Shown here piece by piece: positions 45,981 through 54,107 of a DNA stretch of 64,000 nt. The position numbers were made by a program, and so were the translations under genes. Position 1 is the first letter of the stretch. Every line of letters starts with the position of its first letter. The DNA comes from Castellaniella sp034674885. GTDB taxonomy: Bacteria; Pseudomonadota; Gammaproteobacteria; Burkholderiales; Burkholderiaceae_B. The notes beneath the pieces were generated by a model, which was given only the letters and a program-made list of their open reading frames with translations, did no database searches and was not told the DNA's origin. The stretch covers positions 1-64,000 of the forward strand of contig NZ_JAUCDS010000016.1 of assembly GCF_034674885.1 (NCBI RefSeq), written 5' to 3'.

Positions 45981-46901
45981 ATGAAGACGGTGACATTGAT
46001 CGGCGCGCCGACGGACATCGGGGCCGGCGCCCGGGGCGCCTCGATGGGTCCCCAGGCCCTGCGGGTTGCGGGGATTGATCGGGCCTTGCGCAGACAGGGC
46101 TTCGAGGTCATCGACGCAGGAGATCTGTCCGGGCCGGGCAACCCCTGGCAGGCACCCGTGCAGGGCTATCGTCACCTGGAACAGGTGGTGGAGTGGAACG
46201 CGCAGGTATTCCAGGCTGTGTCCGCCGAACTCGAACAGGGCCGCCTGCCCATGCTGCTGGGTGGCGATCACTGCCTGGGGCTGGGGTCGGTCGGTGCCGT
46301 CGCGCGCCATTGCCGACGTCAGGATCGGCCTGTGCGGGTCTTCTGGCTGGATGCCCATACTGATTTCAACACCGCGCAGCTCAGTCCCAGCGGCAACGTG
46401 CATGGCATGCCGGTGGCCTGCCTGTGCGGTTTCGGCCCGCGCGAACTGACGGAGCTGGGCGGGCCGTCCCCTGCGCTGCGAGTGGATGACTTGCGCATGG
46501 TCGGCATCCGCAGCGTGGACGCCGGCGAGCGTCGATTCGTGCATGAGCAGGGGCTGGACGTCTACGACATGCGCACCATCGACGAACGGGGCATGCGGGC
46601 CGTGATGGAGGCCGCCCTGGACGGCCTTGCGCCGCAGGCGCACATCCACGTGAGTTTCGACGTGGATTTTCTGGACCCGGATTATGCACCGGGGGTGGGC
46701 ACCACGGTGCGCGGCGGGCCGACCTGGCGTGAGGCTCAGCTCTGCATGGAAATGCTGGCGGATACGGGACAGGTAGGGTCGGTGGACATCGTCGAGCTCA
46801 ATCCCGCCCTGGACGTGCGCAACGGCACGGCCAAAGTCGCGGTGGAATTGGTTGAAAGCCTGTTTGGCCAATCAACGTTGATCCGGCGCGGGCGCGATTA
46901 A
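45981..46901 (+). CDS. rocF: Arginase
   Basis: Mn-dependent hydrolysis of arginine to ornithine and urea. 306 residues. Metal ligands are visible: H97 in GGDHCLG, D124/H126/D128 in WLDAHTDFNT, and the aspartates of SFDVDFLDP; SGNVHGMPVA supports substrate binding. It is 21 bp after the cyclodeaminase gene. Its last 30 bp overlap the 3' end of the convergent hpnE. No urease is in the window. Confidence 0.95.
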   Translation: MKTVTLIGAPTDIGAGARGASMGPQALRVAGIDRALRRQGFEVIDAGDLSGPGNPWQAPVQGYRHLEQVVEWNAQVFQAVSAELEQGRLPMLLGGDHCLGLGSVGAVARHCRRQDRPVRVFWLDAHTDFNTAQLSPSGNVHGMPVACLCGFGPRELTELGGPSPALRVDDLRMVGIRSVDAGERRFVHEQGLDVYDMRTIDERGMRAVMEAALDGLAPQAHIHVSFDVDFLDPDYAPGVGTTVRGGPTWREAQLCMEMLADTGQVGSVDIVELNPALDVRNGTAKVAVELVESLFGQSTLIRRGRD

Positions 46902-48185
46902 CGCCTGTTTCGCTGCTTTCAGGCCGCTGCGCACCGCGCCTTCCAGCACCGCCGGGTAGCCTGTGTCCGTCCAGTCGCCAGCCAGCAGCAGGCCAGGCCA
47001 GGGGGTAGCAGGGCCGGGCCGCCGCAGGTTCGGGGTGACATCGAAGGTCGCCCGCTTTTCCGTGATCAGGATCTGCGCCTCGATGGGGGGCAGGGGACGG
47101 GGCGCCTGGGCGCGGATCTGCGCTATCGTGCCGGCGATGATCCGGTCCGTGCCCTGACCGGCGTAGCGGTCAGCTGCCCCGATGACGATGTGAAGCAAGC
47201 AGCGGTCTGCCGGATCCGTGCTGATGGCGCTGTGATCGAACAGCCATTGCCCCCAGGCGTGATGTGCGGGATCGTCCCACAGCAGCGTCATGGCTTGTCC
47301 TGATTCCCAGGGCCGGCTCAGCCTCAGGCTGACCGTGCCGATTGCAGCGTGCCGCAGCGTCGGCCAGGCGGCCAGATAGGGTACGGCATCGGGCAAGGAG
47401 GCCAGCAGGCGCCAGGCTTCGGGCTGCGGGATGGCCAGGATCACCTGGTCGCAGGGCTCGTCATCCACATGCCAGCCGCCGGCCGGTGCGGGGGTGATGG
47501 CGCGCACCCGCTGCCGCCGCAGGTCTTTGCCCAGCAGCTGGCAGGCCTGCTTTGGCCAGAGATCATGCAGCTGTCCCCGAGGGATGATCGTTCGGCTGGC
47601 GGCTGCGCCTGCGGCCAGGCTGTCTTGCAGGATGCAGGCCAGCAGGCGGGCGTCGGCCTGGTCCAGCGAAGTGTTCGTTGCCGCCAGGCACAGCGGCCCC
47701 CACAGGCGTTCCAGCAAGAGCGGCGGGCAGCCCAACTGCCGCAGCCAGTCGGCGGCTGTCTGCGTCGCGTCGATCGGTTCCGGGTCCAGGGAGCGCAGCA
47801 CGCGCTCCAGGTGCCGGCGGCCCGGCCAGCCTGACAATCCCCGGCTGCCAAACAGCGCTCCCAGGCGGTGAGCTGGCGCGGGCAGCGGCCAGAATCCCAG
47901 GCGCAGGCTGCCGTCGGCCGATTGCAGCTTCAGCGGCTGGATGAGGCAGGCCTCGTCCGGGTCCACGCCCAGGGAACGCATCAGGGCCAGCGTATCGCGG
48001 TAGGCGCCCAGCAGGATGTGCTGACCGTTGTCGGTCGTCAGGCCCAGCCCGGGGTGTGTCACCGGCCGGGCTCGGCCGCCCGCCTGCGCGGCGGCCTCGA
48101 AAACCTGCACCTGGCATCCGGCGCGACGCAGATGCACGGCGGCTGCCAGACCGGCCCAGCCTGCCCCGATGACGGCGACCTTCAT
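46872..48185 (-). CDS. hpnE: Hydroxysqualene dehydroxylase HpnE
   Basis: FAD-dependent amine oxidase-like enzyme that turns hydroxysqualene into squalene. 437 residues. Dinucleotide motif VAVIGAGWAGLAAAVHLRRAG, then TDNGQHILLGAYRDTL, CLAATNTSLDQADARLL and the C-terminal FAD segment LLLAGDWTDTGYPAVLEGAVRSG. Third gene of hpnC-hpnD-hpnE; overlaps hpnD by 4 bp and the tail of rocF on the other strand by 30 bp. Confidence 0.95.
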   Translation of the reverse strand: MKVAVIGAGWAGLAAAVHLRRAGCQVQVFEAAAQAGGRARPVTHPGLGLTTDNGQHILLGAYRDTLALMRSLGVDPDEACLIQPLKLQSADGSLRLGFWPLPAPAHRLGALFGSRGLSGWPGRRHLERVLRSLDPEPIDATQTAADWLRQLGCPPLLLERLWGPLCLAATNTSLDQADARLLACILQDSLAAGAAASRTIIPRGQLHDLWPKQACQLLGKDLRRQRVRAITPAPAGGWHVDDEPCDQVILAIPQPEAWRLLASLPDAVPYLAAWPTLRHAAIGTVSLRLSRPWESGQAMTLLWDDPAHHAWGQWLFDHSAISTDPADRCLLHIVIGAADRYAGQGTDRIIAGTIAQIRAQAPRPLPPIEAQILITEKRATFDVTPNLRRPGPATPWPGLLLAGDWTDTGYPAVLEGAVRSGLKAAKQALIAPAPDQR

Positions 48186-49045
48186 TTCGCCAGGCGGCGT
48201 ACCAGCCCCTGGCCGCCGCTGACCCAGACCTTCCAGGCCAGCCAGAACTTGCGGATGGGCGTCAGGGCCATGCGCTGGTTCAGCACGTGCCAGCCGTCGC
48301 GTTCGATCTCGTCCAGCAGCGTGTGGTAGATGGCGGCCATCATCAGGCCCGGGCGCTGGGCGCGGCGGTCGGCGTCGGGCAGCAGGCGCATGGCGTCCCG
48401 GTACAGGTCGCGGGCACGCTGAGTCTGCTGGCGCATCAGCGCGGTAAAGCCGTCCGTATGGCGTCCGTCCAGCACATCGTCGACCGTGACGCCGTGCTGC
48501 GCCATGTCGTCGGCCGGCAGGTAGATGCGGCCGCGTCGGGCGTCGTCACCCACGTCGCGGATGATGTTGGTCATCTGGAAGGCCAGGCCCAGGGTCTCGG
48601 CATATTCCAGCGTGCGCGGATCGGTGTAGCCGAAGATGCTGGCCGACAGGTCCCCCACCACCCCGGCGGCCCGCCAGCAGTACTGGCGCAGGGCTTCCCA
48701 GTCGGCATAGCGGAACTGGTCCAGGTCCATTTCCATGCCTTCGATGATGGCGTAGAACGGGTCCGGGCGCAGGCGGCAGGACTCCAGGTGGGGCTGCAGG
48801 GCGATGGCTACCGGATGATCCGGGGCGCCGTTGAACATCTGATCCACCTGGCCGCGCCACCAGGCCAGTTTCATGCGGGCGACGGATGCCTCGCTGACCT
48901 CGTCGACGATGTCGTCGACCTCGCGACAGAAGGCGTACAGGGCCGTGATGGCCCGCCGTCGATCGGGGGGCAGGAACAGAAAGGAATAATAGAAGCTTGA
49001 ACCGCTTTGGGCGGCCTTGTGCTGGCAGTATTCGTCAGGACTCAT
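48182..49045 (-). CDS. hpnD: Presqualene diphosphate synthase HpnD
   Basis: Trans-isoprenyl diphosphate synthase head-to-head coupling two farnesyl diphosphates. 287 residues. First aspartate motif AFCREVDDIVDEV, second DVGDDARRGRIYLP region, and FYYSFLFLPPDRRRAI at the N terminus. Overlaps hpnC by 11 bp. Confidence 0.95.
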   Translation of the reverse strand: MSPDEYCQHKAAQSGSSFYYSFLFLPPDRRRAITALYAFCREVDDIVDEVSEASVARMKLAWWRGQVDQMFNGAPDHPVAIALQPHLESCRLRPDPFYAIIEGMEMDLDQFRYADWEALRQYCWRAAGVVGDLSASIFGYTDPRTLEYAETLGLAFQMTNIIRDVGDDARRGRIYLPADDMAQHGVTVDDVLDGRHTDGFTALMRQQTQRARDLYRDAMRLLPDADRRAQRPGLMMAAIYHTLLDEIERDGWHVLNQRMALTPIRKFWLAWKVWVSGGQGLVRRLAK

Positions 49046-49928
49046 GATGAAGGGGCAGGGCGGTGGCCGGGCGTGGGCGGGGCCGGCAGAATGCGCGCCA
49101 GCATAGCAGGAAGCCGTCGCGCCGGGTCAGGATGGGCCGGTTGGCATAAGGGTTGTCGCCGCCGCTTTCGAGCTTTTCCAGGATGCGCAGGCCGCCGTGG
49201 ACGACCAGGCGCAGTTCCCAGCCGAAGCGCCCGGGCAGGCGCCAGGCCAGGGGGCTGCCGGCCATCAGCAGGCGGCGCGCCTGTTCAATCTGTTCCTGTG
49301 CGACGGCCCGCCAGGCGGCTGGCGCCTGGGACGGCCGTGATCGGCACAGGTCGGCCAGGGCGGGCAGCGTGACTTCGTGGCGGGCCAGGCAGTCCAGGGG
49401 GATGTAGCAGCGGCCCTTGGTCTGGTCCACGGCCACATCCTGGCAGAAATTCACGCGCTGCAGGCCGGTGCAGATGGCGTCGGATTGTTCCAGGTCTTGC
49501 GCGGTGGTGGCGCCGAACAGATGCAGCATCAGCCGGCCCACCGGGTTGGCCGAGCGGCGGCAGTAGTCCATCAGGGCCCGTTCGTCCGCATACGTGGTGA
49601 CGGTCAGGTCCTGCAGGAAGGCCGACAGAAGGTCCAGGAACGGCTGGATGGGCAACTGGTGCTCGGTGATGGTTTGCCCCAGCCGCTCGAACAGGATCCT
49701 GTCGGGTGTGGACAGCGGAGTGCGGATGGCGCGATGGGCGCCCAGGTCCCGGATGGCGGATCGCCAGGACTCCAGCGCGGCCTGACGGGCGGCGGGTTCG
49801 GCGTCGCCTTCGTCAGCCAGATCGTCGGCGCCCCGCGCGAAGGCGTACAGGTTGCGCACCGCCGGCCGCAAGCGCGCCGGCAGCAGAATCGAGGCGACAG
49901 GGAAGTTCTCGTAGTGATCGACAGCCAT
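49035..49928 (-). CDS. hpnC: Hydroxysqualene synthase HpnC
   Basis: Second squalene/phytoene-synthase-family enzyme, converting presqualene diphosphate to hydroxysqualene. 297 residues; NFPVASILLPARLRPAVRNLYAFARGADDLADEGD has the first Asp motif, and NFCQDVAVDQTKGRCYIP the second. A TATACT (complement of 49937-49942) sits only 8 bp before the ATG and no Shine-Dalgarno sequence is seen, so a leaderless transcript is possible. First gene of hpnCDE. The cyclase gene (shc) is not in the window. Confidence 0.95.
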   Translation of the reverse strand: MAVDHYENFPVASILLPARLRPAVRNLYAFARGADDLADEGDAEPAARQAALESWRSAIRDLGAHRAIRTPLSTPDRILFERLGQTITEHQLPIQPFLDLLSAFLQDLTVTTYADERALMDYCRRSANPVGRLMLHLFGATTAQDLEQSDAICTGLQRVNFCQDVAVDQTKGRCYIPLDCLARHEVTLPALADLCRSRPSQAPAAWRAVAQEQIEQARRLLMAGSPLAWRLPGRFGWELRLVVHGGLRILEKLESGGDNPYANRPILTRRDGFLLCWRAFCRPRPRPATALPLHHES

Positions 49929-49984
49929 GATCCGGCAGTATACTGAGCCTCGGCCGGAAACCGGCCTGAACGGGCGATCAGCCC

Positions 49985-50051
49985 AGGGAACCTCTGCACA
50001 AGCCTCACGGTAAGCGGGCGCTGCGGCGTGAGGCTTGTGCAGAGGTTCCCT
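49985..50051. repeat. 67-bp element with perfect 25-bp inverted arms
   Basis: Arms 49985-50009 and 50027-50051 are perfect inverted complements (25 bp), outer ends AGGGAACCTCTGC and GCAGAGGTTCCCT, with a 17-base spacer 50010-50026. It lies in the gap between divergent hpnC and alr, so it is not placed like a terminator and has no T-run. Possible natures: a miniature inverted-repeat transposable element, paired ends of a lost insertion sequence, or a regulatory cruciform. A TCAGC pentamer occurs near both ends (49978-49982 and 50055-50059), which is weak evidence for a target duplication. Confidence 0.9.
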
Positions 50052-50100
50052 AAGTCAGCGAGGCTCGGATGCCCCGCTTTTTCTGTTTCTTGAGGATCCC

Positions 50101-51216
50101 ATGCCGCGTCCAATTCTGGCGACCATCGATACGAATGTACTTGCGCACAACCTGCACGTGGTGGCGCAACGCCTGGCCCGGGATGCGGCCGGGGCTTCTG
50201 CATCGATCTGGGCCGTCATGAAGTCGCACGGCTACGGCCATGGGATCGCTGCGGCGGTGCGCGGGTTCGCCCAGGCCGACGGCCTGGCAATGCTGGATCT
50301 GGACGAGGCCGTGCGTTGCCGCGAGTTGGGCTGGACGGGGCCGATTCTGCTGCTCGAGGGTTTTTTCGAGCCTGCCGATCTGGACATCCTGTCCCATTAT
50401 CGCATCAGCACCGCGATCCATTGCGCGGAACAGCTCGACATGCTGGAAGCAGGCCTGGTCCGCGCGCCGATCGATGCTTTCGTGAAACTGAATACAGGCA
50501 TGCATCGCCTGGGTTTCCAGCCGGATGAATATGCGGATGCCTATGCTCGCGCCCGGGCGCTGCAGACGCTGGGCGTGCTGGGCTCGGTTGGCAAAATGAC
50601 TCATTTCGCGCGGGCGGACGACGACGCGGCCGTCACGCAGGCGCAGCTGGATTGTTTCCGGACGGTGACACGAGGCTTGCCGGGCGCGGTCAGTGTCTGC
50701 AATTCGGCCGCGACCCTGACTCCCGGGTTCTCGGCCGGCGTGGCGGATGGCGAACAATGGGTGCGGCCGGGCATCTGCCTGTACGGTGCGTCGCCCTTTG
50801 CCGACCAGCCGGCCGATACCTTCGGCCTGCAGCCAGCCATGACCCTCAGCGCGCGGCTGATCAGCGTGCATACCGTGCCAGAGGGCGGGGCAGTCGGGTA
50901 CGGGCAGGTTTTCCGCGCCCCGCGAGCCATGCGCGTCGGCATCGTGGCCTGCGGATATGCCGACGGCTATCCGCGTCATGCGGCCACGGGTACGCCGGTC
51001 ACGGTGGCTGGGGTGCGCACCCGGCTGGTGGGCCGGGTATCCATGGACATGCTGGCCGTGGATCTGGAGCCCGTCCCCGCTGCCGGGGTTGGGGCGCCCG
51101 TCGTCCTGTGGGGCCAGGGCGGGCCATCGGTAGACGAGGTCGCGCTGTCCTGCGGTACCATCGGCTACGAACTTCTGTGTGCGGTGGCACCGCGGGTGCC
51201 GCGCCGCGAACTGTGA
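50101..51216 (+). CDS. alr: Alanine racemase
   Basis: PLP enzyme supplying D-alanine for peptidoglycan. 371 residues. The PLP lysine is K41 in VMKSHGYGHG, a variant of the usual KANAYGHG; MHRLGF, VRPGICLYGASPF, VGYGQVF (catalytic Tyr region of the C-terminal domain) and VGRVSMDML are conserved. GAGGA precedes the ATG at 50101; the frame is open from 50035 but that lies inside the inverted-repeat element. Confidence 0.95.
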   Translation: MPRPILATIDTNVLAHNLHVVAQRLARDAAGASASIWAVMKSHGYGHGIAAAVRGFAQADGLAMLDLDEAVRCRELGWTGPILLLEGFFEPADLDILSHYRISTAIHCAEQLDMLEAGLVRAPIDAFVKLNTGMHRLGFQPDEYADAYARARALQTLGVLGSVGKMTHFARADDDAAVTQAQLDCFRTVTRGLPGAVSVCNSAATLTPGFSAGVADGEQWVRPGICLYGASPFADQPADTFGLQPAMTLSARLISVHTVPEGGAVGYGQVFRAPRAMRVGIVACGYADGYPRHAATGTPVTVAGVRTRLVGRVSMDMLAVDLEPVPAAGVGAPVVLWGQGGPSVDEVALSCGTIGYELLCAVAPRVPRREL

Positions 51217-51237
51217 AGTCCCTTTCAAGGACCCTCC

Positions 51238-51954
51238 ATGAAAAATAGCTGTGTGCTCGTCACGGGCGCGACCAAAGGCATCGGCTGGGCCGTCAGCCAG
51301 AGGCTGGCTGATCAGGGCTGCCACGTGGTGGGCATGGCCCGTCACACGGCGGACATCGACTTCCCGGGTTACCTCTATGCCTGCGACCTGGCGAGCGCGG
51401 GCGAAACCGAAGAACTGCTGCGGGTGATCCGTGAAAAATATCCCGTCGATGCGGTGGTGAACTGCGTGGGGCCGGTCATGCCGGAACCCCTGGGCGAGGT
51501 TGATCTGGCATCGCTCTACCAGTCCTTCGACCTGAACGTGCGCGTGGCCGTCCAGGCCGTCCAGGCCTTCGTGCCGGGCATGAAGGCCCGCAAGGCTGGC
51601 CGCATCGTCAATCTCTGCAGCCGGGCCGTCTACGGTTCGGTGGGGCACACCAGCTACTCGGCCGCGAAAAGCGCGCTGCTGGGCTGCACCCGCACCTGGG
51701 CCCTGGAACTGGCCCCCTACGGCGTCACGGTCAATGCGGTGTCCCCGGGGCCGGTGGAAACAGGGTCCTTCCGGGTCGAATGCCCGGTCGGCAGCGAGGC
51801 CGAACGCGCCGTGTTGTCCACCATTCCCCTGGGCCGCCTGGCCCAGGCCGATGAAGTTGCCGCCGCCGTAGTGTTTCTGTTGAGCGACGAGGCCGCCTTC
51901 ATCACGGGACAGGAACTGGGCGTGGACGGTGGCGGCAGCCTGGCGGGCCGCTGA
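51238..51954 (+). CDS. Short-chain dehydrogenase/reductase (SDR)
   Basis: Classical SDR of 238 residues: NAD(P)-binding TGATKGIG (9-16), NCVG (NNAG-like), catalytic Ser in LCSRAVYGS and YSAAK. The end GQELGVDGGGSL is typical of FabG-like enzymes. Substrate unknown. It sits between alr and radA and overlaps radA by one base (TGATG), suggesting coupling. Confidence 0.88.
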   Translation: MKNSCVLVTGATKGIGWAVSQRLADQGCHVVGMARHTADIDFPGYLYACDLASAGETEELLRVIREKYPVDAVVNCVGPVMPEPLGEVDLASLYQSFDLNVRVAVQAVQAFVPGMKARKAGRIVNLCSRAVYGSVGHTSYSAAKSALLGCTRTWALELAPYGVTVNAVSPGPVETGSFRVECPVGSEAERAVLSTIPLGRLAQADEVAAAVVFLLSDEAAFITGQELGVDGGGSLAGR

Positions 51955-53309
51955 TGGCCAAGGCCCGGACCCTGTTCCTCTGCACGGATTGTGGTGGCAC
52001 GACGGCCAAATGGGAAGGCCGCTGCCCCCACTGCGGGGCCTGGAACACGCTGCAGGAATCCCGTGAACCGGCCGCATCCGCCACGCACCGCTTTGCGCCT
52101 CTGGCGGCATCCGCGCCGGTGCGTCGCCTGGCCGACATCGAGGCCCGGGAGCAGGCCCGCAATCCCACCGGGATCGAAGAATTCGACCGCGTGCTGGGCG
52201 GCGGCCTGGTGGCGGGCGCCGTCGTACTGATCGGCGGCGATCCGGGGATCGGCAAGTCGACGTTGCTGCTGCAGGCCTTGGCCAGCCTGTCGGAACGTGG
52301 CTCGGTGCTGTACGTCACGGGCGAGGAATCCGCCGAACAGGTGGCCTTGCGCGCCCAGCGCCTGGGTGTGTCGGGCGATGCCGTCGACCTGTTGGCGGAA
52401 ATCCGCCTGGAACAGATCACGGGGGCCCTGATCGAACGCCGGCCTGGAGTCGCGGTGATCGACTCGATCCAGACGCTGTATTCCGGCGACCTGACGGCCG
52501 CGCCCGGTTCGGTGTCTCAGGTGCGCGAATGCGCCGCCCAGTTGACCCGAGTGGCCAAACAGACCGGCGTGACGCTCATCCTGATCGGTCATGTGACCAA
52601 GGACGGCGCGCTGGCCGGCCCCCGCGTGCTGGAACACATCGTCGACACCGTGCTGTATTTCGAAGGCGACACCCATTCCTCGTTCCGCTTAGTGCGCGCC
52701 ATCAAGAACCGCTTTGGCGCCGTCAACGAACTGGGCGTGTTCGCCATGACCGACCGGGGCCTGCGCGGGGTCAGCAACCCGTCGGCGCTGTTTCTGGCCG
52801 GCCATGCGCGCCAGGTGGCCGGGTCTTGCGTGATGGCCACCCAGGAAGGCACGCGCCCGCTGCTGGTCGAAGTCCAGGCCCTGGTGGACACGGCGCATGT
52901 GCCCAACCCCCGGCGCCTGTCGGTGGGCCTGGAAAGCAGCCGCCTGGCGATGCTGCTGGCCGTGCTGCACCGCCATGCCGGGGTGGCGACCTTCGACCAG
53001 GACGTGTTCGTCAACGCCGTAGGCGGGGTGCGCATCATGGAACCCGCCGCTGATCTGGCCGTAGCCTTGGCCATTCTGTCGTCGATGCGGGATCAGCCCT
53101 TGCCGGAAGGCCTGCTGGCTTTCGGCGAAGTCGGCCTGGCCGGGGAAATCCGCCCGGCGCCACGCGGTCAGGAACGCCTGCGCGAGGCAGCCAAACTGGG
53201 GTTCGGTCGCGCCATCGTGCCCAGAGCCAACCTCCCGCGTCAGCCTATCGAAGGGCTGGAGATCCAGGCGGTGGATCGTGTCGAAGACGTGCTCAGCGTG
53301 TTGCGTTGA
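51954..53309 (+). CDS. radA: DNA repair protein RadA (Sms)
   Basis: DnaB-like branch-migration helicase in recombinational repair. 451 residues: zinc finger C10-x2-C13 ... C24-x2-C27, Walker A GGDPGIGKST, the RadA-specific KNRFGAVNELGVF motif and a C-terminal Lon-like domain (about 320-450; PRRLSVGLESSRLAML). All elements are intact. Confidence 0.98.
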   Translation: MAKARTLFLCTDCGGTTAKWEGRCPHCGAWNTLQESREPAASATHRFAPLAASAPVRRLADIEAREQARNPTGIEEFDRVLGGGLVAGAVVLIGGDPGIGKSTLLLQALASLSERGSVLYVTGEESAEQVALRAQRLGVSGDAVDLLAEIRLEQITGALIERRPGVAVIDSIQTLYSGDLTAAPGSVSQVRECAAQLTRVAKQTGVTLILIGHVTKDGALAGPRVLEHIVDTVLYFEGDTHSSFRLVRAIKNRFGAVNELGVFAMTDRGLRGVSNPSALFLAGHARQVAGSCVMATQEGTRPLLVEVQALVDTAHVPNPRRLSVGLESSRLAMLLAVLHRHAGVATFDQDVFVNAVGGVRIMEPAADLAVALAILSSMRDQPLPEGLLAFGEVGLAGEIRPAPRGQERLREAAKLGFGRAIVPRANLPRQPIEGLEIQAVDRVEDVLSVLR

Positions 53310-53321
53310 AAGGTTGTTTGG

Positions 53322-54107
53322 ATGTCTGAAAGTTTGTGGTTGATCCCGGCGTGCCTGGCAGTCGGCGGCGTCATCGGGTTTTCCGGCGGAGTGTTGGGAA
53401 TCGGTGGCGGGCTGTTCGCCATTCCTCTGCTGGGCCTGATCCTGGGGTACGAGCAGCAGGCTGCCCAGGGCACGGCCCTGATCATGGTGCTGCCGGCCGT
53501 GCTGCTGACCGTGCGCAAATACCACCAGCGGTCCCCCATCGACCTGCGTTCGGCGGGGGCGGGGGCGGCGGGGTCCATCGTCTTCACCTGGATCGGCGCG
53601 CAGATCGCCCTGGGCATCGATCCCTGGCTGCTGCGCCGCATCTATGCCGGCTTTGTCTTCCTGATCGCCCTGTTCTATTTTCGCGAAAGCCTGGGCCGCA
53701 AGGCCCGTACGAGGCCGGCCAGTCATTTCCACGAGGTCGGCGAGGTGCGCCGCTTGTGGTATTTCGGGGTGGGTATTTTCGCGGGCCTGACCGGAGGGGT
53801 CTTCGGTGTGGGGGGCTCGGTCCTGGCCGTGCCCCTGATGACGACGCTGTTCCATCTACGCCAGACCTCGGCGCAGGCCCTGGCCCTGACCATGATCGTG
53901 CCGGGAACGGTGGTAGCCCTGGCCACCTACGCGTGGCACGGACAGGCCCACGGCCTGGTGGGGATTCCGCTGGCCCTGGGCAGCCTGCTGTGCGTGCCAT
54001 ACGGCGTGCGCCTGGCCTATGCCTTGCCCGAGGCGCGGCTCAAGCTCATCTTTGCCTGCATGCTGCTGCTCATCATGGCGCTGCTGCTGGCTCGGGGGCC
54101 GGCATGA
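53322..54107 (+). CDS. TauE/SafE-type (TSUP) membrane permease
   Basis: 261 residues with about eight hydrophobic helices and the two Gly-rich family repeats GFSGGVLGIGGGLFAIPLL and GLTGGVFGVGGSVLAVPLM. Family members move sulfonates, sulfite or related anions; substrate unknown. Lies 12 bp after radA and overlaps kdkA by 4 bp. Confidence 0.9.
   Translation: MSESLWLIPACLAVGGVIGFSGGVLGIGGGLFAIPLLGLILGYEQQAAQGTALIMVLPAVLLTVRKYHQRSPIDLRSAGAGAAGSIVFTWIGAQIALGIDPWLLRRIYAGFVFLIALFYFRESLGRKARTRPASHFHEVGEVRRLWYFGVGIFAGLTGGVFGVGGSVLAVPLMTTLFHLRQTSAQALALTMIVPGTVVALATYAWHGQAHGLVGIPLALGSLLCVPYGVRLAYALPEARLKLIFACMLLLIMALLLARGPA

Noticed and set aside
49952..49966. GGCCGG-AAA-CCGGCC hairpin upstream of hpnC as a terminator
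   Set aside because: No T-run and located between divergent genes, so nothing needs terminating there.
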